From positions 1-64,000 of the forward strand of contig CAZHZT010000014.1 in assembly GCA_964537285.1 (NCBI GenBank): 64,000 nt of DNA, given 5' to 3'. This DNA comes from CAZHZT01 sp964537285 (GTDB lineage: Bacteria > Bacteroidota > Bacteroidia > Chitinophagales > Saprospiraceae). Made by a program: the position numbers and the translations under genes. The stretch's first letter is position 1; every line of letters starts with the position of its first letter. Below, piece by piece: positions 35,730-44,206 of this stretch. A model generated the notes under the pieces. It had not been told where the DNA came from. It made no database searches and saw only the letters and a list, made by a program, of their open reading frames with translations.

Positions 35730-36674
35730 ATGGCTGAAAGACATAATTGCGTCATTATCGGATCAGGGCCTGCTGGTTACACAGCTGCCATCTATGCGGC
35801 TCGTGCCAATATGGCTCCGGTATTGTATACCGGTGATCAACCGGGAGGGCAATTAACCATTACAAATGATGTAGAAAATTATCCGGGATATCCTGATGGT
35901 ATCATGGGGCCAGAGATGATGGAAGATTTTAAGAAGCAAGCTGCCCGCTTTGGTACGGATATTCGCGATGGAATGGTGGAAAAAGTAGAATTGAATGGCT
36001 CTGTTCATAAATTATGGGATGAAGAAGGTAGAGAACTGGAAGCTCATTCGATAATCATTTCTACAGGAGCAAGTGCCAAATGGCTGGGGCTGGACTCGGA
36101 GCAACGCCTGGCTTCTAATGGTGGTGGCGTATCTGCCTGTGCGGTTTGTGATGGTTTTTTCCACCGAAATAGGGAAGTAGCTATTGTAGGAGGTGGAGAT
36201 ACAGCTGCCGAAGAAGCCACTTATTTATCCAAAATCTGTAAAAAAGTACACATGCTGGTCCGCCGGGATGAAATGCGGGCTTCAAAGATAATGCAGGAGC
36301 GTGTTTTGAATACCGCTAACATCGAAGTGCATTGGAACACTGAAGCACTCGAAATTTTAGGGCAGGAAGTAGTCGAAGGGGTTCGTGTGATCAATAATAA
36401 AACAAAAGAAGAAAGTATTATTGAAAATCTGACTGGCTTTTTTGTTGCAATTGGCCACAAACCAAACACGGATATTTTTAAAGGTTTCCTTGAAATGGAT
36501 GATGTAGGATACATAAAAACAATGCCAGGAACCACTAAAACGAATGTTGAAGGGGTATTTGCAAGCGGAGACGCGCAGGATAGCGTGTATCGACAAGCAG
36601 TGACGGCCGCCGGAACTGGCTGCATGGCTGCATTAGACGCGGAGCGTTACTTGACAGAAAAAGGAATCGTTTAA
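35730..36674 (+). CDS. trxB: Thioredoxin-disulfide reductase
   Basis: 314 residues, the usual length for low-Mr bacterial TrxB. FAD-binding IIGSGPAGYTAAIYAARA at the N-terminus, NADPH-binding VAIVGGGDTAAEEATYL at about 151-167, redox-active CAVCDG at about 134-139, and the C-terminal FAD motif FASGDAQDSVYRQAVTAAGT. It transfers electrons from NADPH through FAD to thioredoxin in the cytosol. ATG start immediately before the first Rossmann strand. Monocistronic here; an E/C palindrome block starts at its stop. No thioredoxin gene is adjacent. Confidence 0.97.
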   Translation: MAERHNCVIIGSGPAGYTAAIYAARANMAPVLYTGDQPGGQLTITNDVENYPGYPDGIMGPEMMEDFKKQAARFGTDIRDGMVEKVELNGSVHKLWDEEGRELEAHSIIISTGASAKWLGLDSEQRLASNGGGVSACAVCDGFFHRNREVAIVGGGDTAAEEATYLSKICKKVHMLVRRDEMRASKIMQERVLNTANIEVHWNTEALEILGQEVVEGVRVINNKTKEESIIENLTGFFVAIGHKPNTDIFKGFLEMDDVGYIKTMPGTTKTNVEGVFASGDAQDSVYRQAVTAAGTGCMAALDAERYLTEKGIV

Positions 36675-37063
36675 TCAAAGCCTTATCTACTTTTTTCTTG
36701 ATAAAAAAGTAGCAAAAAATCAAGGCTGTATTCAATTTTTAACGCTTTTTGTCCCGAACTTGATTCGGGACAGCCTAAAATGAATAAACTCGCCTCCTAA
36801 GGTCGGCTCAAACAGTATTCATTTTTTAACGGCTGCCAGCCTGTCAAAAAGCTAAATTGAATAAGGCCGGTCCTAAGATGTTAATTAACGGTAATCATCG
36901 TTTTTGAAAGTCCAAAACTAAATTTACGCCGCTTCGCGCTTATATTATCTATTGAGGTGTTCCGAAAAGGTGTTTTGGCAAAGCCAAAACACCTTTTCGG
37001 AACACCTCAATAGATAAGATCGCGCCGCAGGCACGTTTGTTTTCAAAGGCGAGAATCACTGCT
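36675..37063. repeat. Composite E (copy 3) plus C (copy 5) block
   Basis: 36675-36895 is family E: CTACTTTTTTCTTGATAAAA hairpin, outer stem GGCTGTATTCAATTTTTAAC against TAAATTGAATAAGGCC, small hairpin GTCCCGAACTTGATTCGGGA. Its inner palindrome is in the opposite orientation to 8611 (AGCCTAAAATGAATAAACTC on the left here, on the right there). 36896-37063 is family C: outer arms ending CATCGTTTTTGAAAG and TTTCAAAGGCGAGAATC, central hairpin GAGGTGTTCCGAAAAGGTGT with exact complement. It fills the whole trxB-fbaA spacer. Confidence 0.92.
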
Positions 37064-37094
37064 GTCTTAATAGTAAAATGCAAAAATTATTTAT

Positions 37095-38165
37095 ATGAAA
37101 AAATTTCGACCAGGTGTGCTTCATGGAGATGAAGTAACCGCTTTATTTGACTATGCAAAAGAACAGAACTTTGCAATTCCGGCAGTAAATGTTGTAGGAA
37201 GTAATTCCATCAATGCCGTATTAGAAACCGCTCGCAGCGTTAACTCTCCTGTTATTATTCAGTTCTCTAATGGCGGGGCCTCCTTTATGGCGGGCAAGGG
37301 CTTGTCTAATGAAGATGAAAAAGCTGCTATTGCCGGAGCTATTTCTGGTGCTACTCATGTTCATGCCTTGGCCGAAATGTATGATGTAACGGTTGTTCTT
37401 CATACCGATCACTGTGCCCGCAAACTTCTGCCCTGGGTGGATGGCCTTTTGGAAGCAGGAACGGAGTTTTTTGAAAAAAGAAACTTTCCGCTCTTCAGTT
37501 CACATATGCTTGATTTATCTGAGGAACCATTGGAAGAAAACATCTCTACTTGTGAAGCTTACCTGAAAAAAATGGCTCCTCTTGGGATGACACTGGAGAT
37601 CGAACTCGGTGTAACAGGTGGAGAAGAAGATGGCGTAGACAATACGGAAATTGATAATGCTCGCTTATACACTCAACCTGAGGAAGTAGCTTATGCCTAC
37701 GAAAAACTTTCTGCTATCAGCCCTAGATTTACCGTAGCGGCTGCCTTTGGTAATGTGCATGGAGTCTACAAACCCGGAAATGTTTCCCTGCAGCCTGTTA
37801 TTCTAAAAAATTCTCAGGAGTATATCCAATCCCGTTTTGATACCAAACCACTGCCTTTGCAGTTTGTCTTCCACGGTGGTTCTGGCTCGTCAAGAGAAGA
37901 AATCCGCGAAGCTATTTCTTACGGCGCGATTAAAATGAATATCGATACGGACTTGCAATGGGCATTCTGGACCGGCGTAAGGGATTACTATGAAGGTAAG
38001 CGTTACTATATGCAGTCTCAAATCGGTAATCCGGAAGGAGATGATAAGCCTAATAAAAAATTCTATGATCCGCGAAAATGGCTTAGAGAAGGGGAGAAGA
38101 GTTTGGGTAAAAGGTTATTACAAGCCTTTGAAGATTTGAATTGCATAAACCGGAATGCAGGATAG
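37095..38165 (+). CDS. fbaA: Class II fructose-bisphosphate aldolase
   Basis: 356 residues, the length of E. coli-type class IIA FbaA. It cleaves fructose-1,6-bisphosphate to DHAP and glyceraldehyde-3-phosphate in glycolysis and runs in reverse in gluconeogenesis; it requires Zn. Visible ligands and motifs: AIPAVNVVGSNSINAVLE, catalytic Asp and Zn His in VVLHTDHCARKLLPW, Zn Glu in LEIELGVTGGEEDGVDN, Zn His in FGNVHGVYKPGNV and VFHGGSGS, and substrate loop KMNIDTDLQWAFW. ATG at 37095. Followed by a minimal A palindrome and a strong terminator. Confidence 0.97.
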   Translation: MKKFRPGVLHGDEVTALFDYAKEQNFAIPAVNVVGSNSINAVLETARSVNSPVIIQFSNGGASFMAGKGLSNEDEKAAIAGAISGATHVHALAEMYDVTVVLHTDHCARKLLPWVDGLLEAGTEFFEKRNFPLFSSHMLDLSEEPLEENISTCEAYLKKMAPLGMTLEIELGVTGGEEDGVDNTEIDNARLYTQPEEVAYAYEKLSAISPRFTVAAAFGNVHGVYKPGNVSLQPVILKNSQEYIQSRFDTKPLPLQFVFHGGSGSSREEIREAISYGAIKMNIDTDLQWAFWTGVRDYYEGKRYYMQSQIGNPEGDDKPNKKFYDPRKWLREGEKSLGKRLLQAFEDLNCINRNAG

Positions 38166-38187
38166 TATTGCTATATTAATAAGTAAA

Positions 38188-38214
38188 GTTCTTTGACATA
38201 AATTGTCAAAGAAC
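38188..38214. repeat. Minimal family A palindrome (ends only)
   Basis: GTTCTTTGACATAAATTGTC and AAAGAAC: only the outermost ends of family A remain, fused back to back, as expected from deletion between arms. Confidence 0.8.
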
Positions 38215-38221
38215 AATAAAT

Positions 38222-38258
38222 AAAAAGGCCCTGTCAGCTCATCTGATAGGGCCTTTTT
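38222..38258 (+). terminator. Rho-independent terminator of fbaA
   Basis: AAAAAGGCCCTGTCAG/CTGATAGGGCCTTTTT with a five-base loop and a U-tract on the transcript; one G-U pair. It ends the fbaA transcript and, with its A-tract, could also act on the opposite strand. Confidence 0.85.
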
Positions 38259-38315
38259 ACTTACAAATTTAACCTCTAATTAAAACACCAAGTGTATTTT
38301 TGTAAAAAAAACAAA

Positions 38316-41048
38316 ATGCGATTCCCGACTTTTACAATTCTATTTTTGTTGGGCTTTTTTTCAACTTGTTTTGGACAAGAAATTAAGCCTTACCTTCAAA
38401 CACCTACACCCAACTCTGTATGGGTAAACTGGAAAACGGATATAACCGGTACTCCGGAAATTGCCTACGGCCTTGAAGCCAATGCGCTCGATCTTTCCAC
38501 CAGTGGTACTACCGCAGAGTTTACGGATCCGGGATACCCTGGTAAATACTACTATCATAGCGTTCAACTTACTGACCTTCAGCCTAACACAGGTTACTAT
38601 TATCGGGTTTCACTTGGGAGCTTGCAATCTGATGTGCATTTCTTCCGCACGCCTCCTGAATACGGAAATACTGTAGATAAACTGCGCATCCTCATTCTTG
38701 GAGACCACCAGATCAAAAGCCAGCCGCGCTATGATTCTTTGGTAGTAGCTGCTAAGCGCAAGGTGGCTCAAAAATACGGCGAGCCTGTTGGCAATTACGT
38801 TCACTTGATCATGAATACCGGTGATCAGGTTGATTTAGGGAACCTGGATCATTACGAAAATATCCACTTTAAGAAATCCAGCTACATCTCTCCGGATATT
38901 CCTATCATGCCTGCCGTAGGGAATCACGAATTATATGGGGCATTAGGTATGCAGGCTTACTATGATCACTTCATTTTGAACGATATTGAATATCAGGGGA
39001 TTAATTCTAATACAGAGAATTATTACGCCTATCAGATTGCAAATGTACTTTTCGTAGTATTAAGCACAGAACATACTACCAGTACTCAGGTAAACTGGGT
39101 CAACCAAGTGGTTACAGAAGCTAAAGATGATGAAAATGTGGATTGGATCATTGCCATTGGACACCGTCCGTATCAAGCGGAGCAGTATGTAGGAGATATT
39201 TCTCACTGGTTTGTAAATGATGTACTGCCTGTTATGGAGCAGACCGAAAAGTTTGTTCTTTATGTAGGTGCCCATCACCATATTTATTCACGCGGCCAAT
39301 TTAGAAACTTCCCTGCTTACCATATTATTTCCGGGGGAACCGCCTGGAACCAATACTGGGGAATGTCTTCTGAAAGAGATTTCGATGAAACGCAAAAGAC
39401 AATCTCTCACTGGGCTTATCAATTGGTAGAGTTTGATAATGTTGACATGAGTATGAATGTTGAATGTTACTCCATTGGCAGCATTTATCAGCATAGAGAT
39501 AATGAATTAATTGATGTCTTTCATCGTAAAAAAGGACAGGATAAACCAAGTAAACCTTCTATTACAAACACTTTCCCGGATTCATTAAAGTTGCCCTATA
39601 CCCTAACGAGCTCATCTTATTCAACCAATACCGCTGAATTGTACAATAGTACCCAATTTCAGGTAGCTCCTACAACAGATTTTGCTAATCCTGAAATTGA
39701 TAAAATTCGCGATTTTGAAAACCTCTACGGTATGGGGGGAGTAGAACCAGACTCTACCGTGGATATCCATGCGGGTTTAGATATTTTCCAATTCATCATT
39801 GATTCCAACGAAATTGTGAATGGAAGTCATTTTGCTCGTGTACGCCACCGCGACCGCAACCTGGAATGGTCAGATTGGTCAGATCCCGTGACGTTTAAAG
39901 TGTACGGAAGTGTGGTAGGAGATCCCAAAATAACCTTGGATAAGAAGGCTTATGCTCCTGGGGAAACGATAAAAGTAACGTATAGCTATGGCCCGGGAAA
40001 CCCGACGGATTGGGTGGGCTTGTACAAAAAGTTTGATACGCCTGGCCAGGTGGGGTCGACTACCTGGCAGTATGTGGATGGAAAGAATGGGGTTTTAAAT
40101 ATGACACTTAACAGCCCTAACGAGTATTTTGCCGCTTTTTTCGAATTAGATGGCTACACGGAAATTGCCGATCGTGTTCCTTTCTGGGTTGGAAATATTC
40201 CGGAATTATCACTGGATAAGGAGGCATTTGCCGATGGTGAAACGGTAGAGGTGCATTACGAAAAAGCACCTGCCAACCCTCAGGATTGGATTGGTATTTA
40301 CAAAATTGGCAATACTCCTGAACCTGGTTCTCATTCAGCTTCCCAATTTGTTACAGGCCTTAATGGTACTGCTACTTTCCCTGATTTGGACAAAGGTTAC
40401 TACTTCGCAACTTATTTACTGAATAATGCTTACTTCGAGCCAGGTGAACGCGTATTCTTCTCTGTCGGAGATACTATTTCTGAAATCAGCACCAATAAAC
40501 CTGTTTACAATCTGGGGGAGGAAATTGTAGTTTACTTCAGCGATGGCCCTGGTACACCTAAAGATTGGCTGGGAATCTATGCAGACGATGCTGACCCGCA
40601 AGTTGATTATTTGTACAGTTATGAATATGTAGATGGACAGCCAGCGGGCGAGGCCATGTTCACCAATGATGATCCCAATGCCTCCAACATCCTTCCTGAT
40701 ACAGTAGGAGAGTATTTCGTTTGCTTGTTCATCAATGATTCCTATACAGAAGTGTCTAACCGTGTTTATTTTTCTGTTGTCGACAGCACTACCAACATCA
40801 CCTTCTTTGATGATATGAACGAGCCAGTGAAAATGTATCCGAATCCGATGAGGAACTACACTGTTCTGGACGCGAAGTATCCCATTAATCAGGTGAGTTT
40901 GTTTGATATCCACGGCCGTGAAGTATTTTCTATGAAAGACCTTCAGCAGGAAAAAGTCCGGATCAATCGGAATTTACTTTCTTCCGGGACTTATATTCTG
41001 AAAGTGTATTCGAATAAAGTATATCAATTCAAGTTAATTGTGAAGTAG
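38316..41048 (+). CDS. Secreted purple-acid-phosphatase-like metallophosphoesterase with T9SS sorting domain
   Basis: 910 residues. The ATG at 38316 is preferred to an upstream GTG because a signal peptide follows directly (FTILFLLGFFSTCFGQ). Residues 20-110 are the Fn3-like N-domain of purple acid phosphatases (PYLQTPTPNSVWVNWK). Residues 120-370 are the calcineurin-like catalytic domain with metal motifs ILGDHQ (GDH for GDx), NTGDQVD, AVGNHE, IGHRPYQ and GAHHHIYSRG. Three repeats of about 90 residues follow at about 537, 628 and 721 (LDKKAYAPGETIKVTY, LDKEAFADGETVEVHY, TNKPVYNLGEEIVVYF). A T9SS type A domain (MYPNPMRNYTVL to FKLIVK) closes the chain. It probably hydrolyses phosphoesters at the cell surface. 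Confidence 0.9.
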   Translation: MRFPTFTILFLLGFFSTCFGQEIKPYLQTPTPNSVWVNWKTDITGTPEIAYGLEANALDLSTSGTTAEFTDPGYPGKYYYHSVQLTDLQPNTGYYYRVSLGSLQSDVHFFRTPPEYGNTVDKLRILILGDHQIKSQPRYDSLVVAAKRKVAQKYGEPVGNYVHLIMNTGDQVDLGNLDHYENIHFKKSSYISPDIPIMPAVGNHELYGALGMQAYYDHFILNDIEYQGINSNTENYYAYQIANVLFVVLSTEHTTSTQVNWVNQVVTEAKDDENVDWIIAIGHRPYQAEQYVGDISHWFVNDVLPVMEQTEKFVLYVGAHHHIYSRGQFRNFPAYHIISGGTAWNQYWGMSSERDFDETQKTISHWAYQLVEFDNVDMSMNVECYSIGSIYQHRDNELIDVFHRKKGQDKPSKPSITNTFPDSLKLPYTLTSSSYSTNTAELYNSTQFQVAPTTDFANPEIDKIRDFENLYGMGGVEPDSTVDIHAGLDIFQFIIDSNEIVNGSHFARVRHRDRNLEWSDWSDPVTFKVYGSVVGDPKITLDKKAYAPGETIKVTYSYGPGNPTDWVGLYKKFDTPGQVGSTTWQYVDGKNGVLNMTLNSPNEYFAAFFELDGYTEIADRVPFWVGNIPELSLDKEAFADGETVEVHYEKAPANPQDWIGIYKIGNTPEPGSHSASQFVTGLNGTATFPDLDKGYYFATYLLNNAYFEPGERVFFSVGDTISEISTNKPVYNLGEEIVVYFSDGPGTPKDWLGIYADDADPQVDYLYSYEYVDGQPAGEAMFTNDDPNASNILPDTVGEYFVCLFINDSYTEVSNRVYFSVVDSTTNITFFDDMNEPVKMYPNPMRNYTVLDAKYPINQVSLFDIHGREVFSMKDLQQEKVRINRNLLSSGTYILKVYSNKVYQFKLIVK

Positions 41049-41056
41049 CTTTTTTC

Positions 41057-41150
41057 GTTCTTTGACAAATTGTGTGGAACTTCAAAATTTATGTCAAAGA
41101 GCTGCTTTTTTAAAACATGAGTCATCCCAAATTTCGGGATGACTCATGTT
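41057..41150. repeat. Internally deleted A palindrome followed by D palindrome copy 4
   Basis: 41057-41102 is a family A element with left GTTCTTTGACAAATTGTGTG and right TTTATGTCAAAGAGC but no centre. 41114-41150 is a D palindrome (CATGAGTCATCCCAAA/TTTCGGGATGACTCATG). It probably separates the phosphoesterase transcript from the HupE/UreJ pair. Confidence 0.88.
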
Positions 41151-41171
41151 GATCATTAACCATTTCTTGCA

Positions 41172-41750
41172 ATGACTTTCTCATTCTATATCACAGAGGG
41201 CATTCGCCATATCGCCGATTGGGATGCATATGATCATATGCTGTTCGTCATAACACTTTGTGCGTTTTATGCCATTTCCCAGTGGAAGCAAGTCTTGATA
41301 TTGCTAACTGCTTTTACTATCGGGCACTCTGTTACCTTACTTTTATCTGGTCTGGAATTGGTTAGCATCAATCCTCAGGTAATCGAAGTGTTAATTCCTT
41401 TAACAATAATTCTAACGGCCATTCACAACGTATGGGCCTATCCTTCAAATAATCAAAGAAATATTCGATGGAATTATGTGTTGGCCCTTGGTTTTGGGTT
41501 GATACACGGGCTAGGTTTCTCTAACTTTTTCCGGGCTATGCTAACGGGTATTAATGATGATATTGTTTTGCCCCTGTTAGGATTTAATTTAGGTATTGAA
41601 ATTGGCCAAATTATCATAGTATTGGTTTTCTTTACGTTTTATCGCATAATTAAAGGCGTATTTGATTTTTTCCACCGGGATTGGAATACCTTTTTTAGCG
41701 GTCTGGGTGCAGGAATTGCTCTTATTTTGATATTAAATGTGCTTCAATGA
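41172..41750 (+). CDS. HupE/UreJ-family membrane protein
   Basis: 192 residues, about six membrane helices. Typical HupE/UreJ_2 features: GIRHIADWDAYDHMLFVI near the N-terminus, FTIGHSVTLLLSGLEL, NVWAYPS, and FGLIHGLGFSNFF, with conserved His residues in helices that may bind nickel or another metal. The family includes secondary metal permeases associated with hydrogenase or urease, but no such genes are in the window; in Bacteroidota it commonly pairs with DUF6702, as here. The stop overlaps the next start (ATGA). Function by family only. Confidence 0.87.
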   Translation: MTFSFYITEGIRHIADWDAYDHMLFVITLCAFYAISQWKQVLILLTAFTIGHSVTLLLSGLELVSINPQVIEVLIPLTIILTAIHNVWAYPSNNQRNIRWNYVLALGFGLIHGLGFSNFFRAMLTGINDDIVLPLLGFNLGIEIGQIIIVLVFFTFYRIIKGVFDFFHRDWNTFFSGLGAGIALILILNVLQ

Positions 41751-42244
41751 TCCATTTTATTATTTTCTTGGCCTCTTTTTTTAATGCTTCCGAACCTCAT
41801 CCTTTAAAAATGAGTGTTTGTAATGTGCAATATCATCCTGAAAAACAAGAGCTACAGCTCAACTTTCGCTTTTTTGCCGATGATTTTGGGGATCATTTAG
41901 CCCATATATACAGACTGAAGCAGGTTGATTTAGAAAACCCTTCTCCTGAAGTCCTGAGAGTAATCGAAGATTATGTTAAAAATAACTTTACACTAAAAAT
42001 TAATGAAGTACCCCTCATTTTAATTTTCCAAAAATCTGAGCTGGTTAAAGCAGACTTGATTGACCTGGTTGAATTTAAGGTTGAAGGGGTTGAAAAAATT
42101 CAATTTATTAGCATTGAGAATAAACTCTTTTTCGATGCTTTTTTAACACAAAGGAATCTTGTAGGCCTTGAATTAGGACAAGAAGAAAAGGTTATCCTTG
42201 AATTTGTACCTGGAGAATCAAAGAAAAAATATACCCTCCCTTAA
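41747..42244 (+). CDS. DUF6702-like hypothetical protein
   Basis: 165 residues. An N-terminal hydrophobic segment (MIHFIIFLASFFNASEP) is probably a signal peptide. HPLKMSVCNVQYHPEKQELQ begins a beta-rich domain similar to the small DUF6702 family that travels with HupE/UreJ proteins in Bacteroidota. The family may be a periplasmic partner of the carrier, but this is inference from gene order. It overlaps the HupE gene by four bases (ATGA), so the two are translationally coupled. No catalytic residues seen. Confidence 0.75.
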   Translation: MIHFIIFLASFFNASEPHPLKMSVCNVQYHPEKQELQLNFRFFADDFGDHLAHIYRLKQVDLENPSPEVLRVIEDYVKNNFTLKINEVPLILIFQKSELVKADLIDLVEFKVEGVEKIQFISIENKLFFDAFLTQRNLVGLELGQEEKVILEFVPGESKKKYTLP

Positions 42245-42254
42245 CGATCACTAA

Positions 42255-42476
42255 TTACCCAGCGAAACTTTCCTTTTTAACATCCTCTTCTTTGCAATCT
42301 TCTCCGGGTTTGCTTCCACAAACAGAGCACTCTCCAATCTCGTTCTTAAGCATCGGGTTATTCGTGGCACATGTACCTCTGAACTCTTTGCCGGTAACAA
42401 CATGACGAAGATTAATAAGAATAAATGATATACCAAACATAGCGAAAATGATCGCCAAAACATATAGGAATTCCAT
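42255..42476 (-). CDS. Small membrane protein with cytoplasmic or periplasmic Cys motif
   Basis: 73 residues. One membrane helix at the N-terminus (FLYVLAIIFAMFGISFILI), then a conserved-looking segment FRGTCATNNPMLKN and a CSVCGSKPGEDC cluster that could bind zinc or another metal. Similar short proteins with the FRGTCA and CxxC pattern are common in Bacteroidota genomes without a known role. It is convergent with the DUF6702 gene, ten bases apart. The overlapping minus-strand frame 42251-42463 lacks these features and is a shadow. Confidence 0.7.
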   Translation of the reverse strand: MEFLYVLAIIFAMFGISFILINLRHVVTGKEFRGTCATNNPMLKNEIGECSVCGSKPGEDCKEEDVKKESFAG

Positions 42477-42517
42477 AATTTAAATTTTTATAGGTTGTAA
42501 ACAGATTTAGAAAGTTG

Positions 42518-42627
42518 GTTCTTTGACATAAATTGTGATAAAATGGAGTTTAAAATTGATAATCCCTTTAGCCACCAGGGCATTCAGGTTTTATCATTTT
42601 TCAACTCCACACAATTTGTCAAAGAAC
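42518..42627. repeat. Family A palindrome, copy 11 (full, loop inverted)
   Basis: Ends GTTCTTTGACATAAATTGTG and CACAATTTGTCAAAGAAC. The left arm carries the long variant (GATAAAATGGAGTTTAAAA) and the right arm the short one (GAGTT read from its end). The centre CCCTTTAGCCACCAGGGCAT is in the inverted orientation, as in copy 4. Confidence 0.94.
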
Positions 42628-42692
42628 GAGAAAGTTTAGCTTCTTAATGCCCTAAACTGTTACAAAACAACGTATTTTTCCCCAGTACAGTT

Positions 42693-42700
42693 TACCTTTG
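42693..42700 (+). promoter_or_regulatory. Candidate -7 box of mazG promoter
   Basis: TACCTTTG matches TAnnTTTG and lies 133 bases before the mazG ATG. The -33 region is T-rich but lacks a clean TTTG. Nothing else is recognised in the 42628-42832 spacer. Confidence 0.3.
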
Positions 42701-42832
42701 CACAAAACTATTTTAATAAGTTACGATTAAACGAATAAATGTCAACGGGAAATGAATAATAAAGGCCTTCCGCTGCGATTACTCGTTGGCCGTTAACCGT
42801 TTTCCGTAAAACCGCAATTATAACTATCTAAT

Positions 42833-43591
42833 ATGGAAGAGAAACTAAAAGCTTTTGAACGTTTACTGAATATTATGGATGATCTCCGCGAAAAATGCCC
42901 CTGGGATCGTAAGCAAACCCTGGAAAGTCTTCGTAATTTGACGATTGAAGAGACCTACGAACTGGCTGATGCTATTTTGGAAAAAGATATGGAGGGCATC
43001 AAAGAAGAACTTGGAGACTTGCTGCTGCACATGGTCTTTTACTCCAAAATTGCAGAGGAAAAAGAAGCATTCAATGTAGCTGATGCTTTAAATGCGGTTT
43101 GTGATAAACTGATCAAACGTCATCCGCATATTTATGGTGATGTAAAAGTGGAAAATGAGGAAGATGTTAAGCGTAATTGGGAGCAATTAAAACTTAAAGA
43201 AGGCAAAAAATCCGTCCTTTCTGGAGTGCCTAATTCCCTGCCCGCAATGGTTAAAGCTTACCGGATGCAGGAAAAAACCAAGCAAGTAGGCTTCGAGTGG
43301 GATAATAGTGAGCAAGTATGGGAAAAAGTCGAGGAGGAAATGGCCGAGTTTAAAGAAACTTTAGATCAGGATCTTCCTAAGGAAAAACGCGAGGAAGAGT
43401 TCGGGGACGTGCTCTTTTCTTTAATTAACTACGCCCGTTTCCAGGGAATCGATCCGGAAACAGCCTTGGAAAAAGTAAACCTGAAGTTTAAAAAGCGGTT
43501 TGAATATATTGAGAACCAGGCACCCAAACCTCTGAAAGAAATGACCTTGGCTGAAATGGACCAGCTATGGGTAGAAGCAAAAGAAAAATAA
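42833..43591 (+). CDS. mazG: Nucleoside triphosphate pyrophosphohydrolase MazG
   Basis: 252 residues with the two tandem MazG domains of the E. coli-type enzyme, about residues 20-110 and 145-240. Metal-binding EExxE...ExxD motifs: IEETYELADAI with ELGDLLLHMVFYSKIAEE in the first half, and VEEEMAEFKE with EEFGDVLFSLINYAR in the second. It hydrolyses NTPs and dNTPs to NMP plus pyrophosphate, limiting misincorporation and affecting ppGpp levels. CPWDRKQTLESLR at the N-terminus is diagnostic. The opening ATG gives the expected start. The following rpiB-like gene is 43 bases downstream across an A half-element. Confidence 0.96.
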   Translation: MEEKLKAFERLLNIMDDLREKCPWDRKQTLESLRNLTIEETYELADAILEKDMEGIKEELGDLLLHMVFYSKIAEEKEAFNVADALNAVCDKLIKRHPHIYGDVKVENEEDVKRNWEQLKLKEGKKSVLSGVPNSLPAMVKAYRMQEKTKQVGFEWDNSEQVWEKVEEEMAEFKETLDQDLPKEKREEEFGDVLFSLINYARFQGIDPETALEKVNLKFKKRFEYIENQAPKPLKEMTLAEMDQLWVEAKEK

Positions 43592-43592
43592 C

Positions 43593-43624
43593 GTTATTTG
43601 ACATAAATTGTGGAAAATGGAACT
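43593..43624. repeat. Family A left half in the leader of the RpiB-like gene
   Basis: GTTATTTGACATAAATTGTG followed by GAAAATGGAACT is a left arm (long variant) without centre or right arm. It ends 10 bases before the next start codon, so it forms the 5' leader of that gene. Confidence 0.75.
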
Positions 43625-43634
43625 AAAAATAATT

Positions 43635-44075
43635 ATGAAAATTGCATTCGGAAGCGATCTTAAAAATGCCACAACGGATAAAATTCAAGCGTATCTGGCC
43701 GCAAAAGGCCATGAAGTAATGCTGTTTGGTGCAGTAAAAGACGGAAACAAGCATTGGTCGGCCATCGGTGAATCTATTGGAAAAGCAGTAGCCAATAAAA
43801 CATGTGATGAAGGAATTGTTTGTTGCTGGACCGGTACGGGGGTAAGCATCGCTGCCAATAAAGTTAATGGTATTCGTGCCGCCCTTTGCAACGATGCAGG
43901 AACAGCCCGCGGAGCGCGCTTGTGGAACGATGCAAATGTATTGGCAATGAGCCTGAGGTTAGTAACAGAAGCCTTGGCTGAAGAGGTTTTAGATGCATGG
44001 TTCGCACACTCGGTAAGTACTGAAAATGAGGATTTAGAATACATTGATTATCTCAAAAAAATAGATAAAAACTAA
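43635..44075 (+). CDS. RpiB/LacAB-family sugar-phosphate isomerase
   Basis: 146 residues from the ATG at 43635; nine upstream in-frame codons from a TTG lie in a family A repeat and are rejected. MKIAFGSDLKNATTDKIQAY at the start, active-site segment VCCWTGTGVSIAANK with Cys, then NGIRAALCNDAGTARGARLW and NDANVLAMSLRLV match the RpiB/LacAB fold that interconverts ribose-5-P and ribulose-5-P or related aldose/ketose phosphates. The usual CGTGIG loop is CWTGTG here, and the DHAG Asp-His at the N-terminus reads SDLKN, so substrate preference may differ from true RpiB. Confidence 0.85.
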   Translation: MKIAFGSDLKNATTDKIQAYLAAKGHEVMLFGAVKDGNKHWSAIGESIGKAVANKTCDEGIVCCWTGTGVSIAANKVNGIRAALCNDAGTARGARLWNDANVLAMSLRLVTEALAEEVLDAWFAHSVSTENEDLEYIDYLKKIDKN

Positions 44076-44170
44076 AGGTCGAAGTTGACCCAAAAGTAGC
44101 TTTTCCGAATTATGGTCACTTTTTTACTTAAATTTATCTGAACTAATTCTAAATAGATTGTTATACAGTA

Positions 44171-44178
44171 TAACTTTG
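44171..44178 (+). promoter_or_regulatory. Candidate -7 box of the LuxR-type regulator
   Basis: TAACTTTG fits TAnnTTTG, 28 bases before the ATG at 44207. No properly spaced -33 element was recognised. Confidence 0.35.
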
Positions 44179-44206
44179 GGTATTTTAGCATTTAAAAGTA
44201 AAAAAT

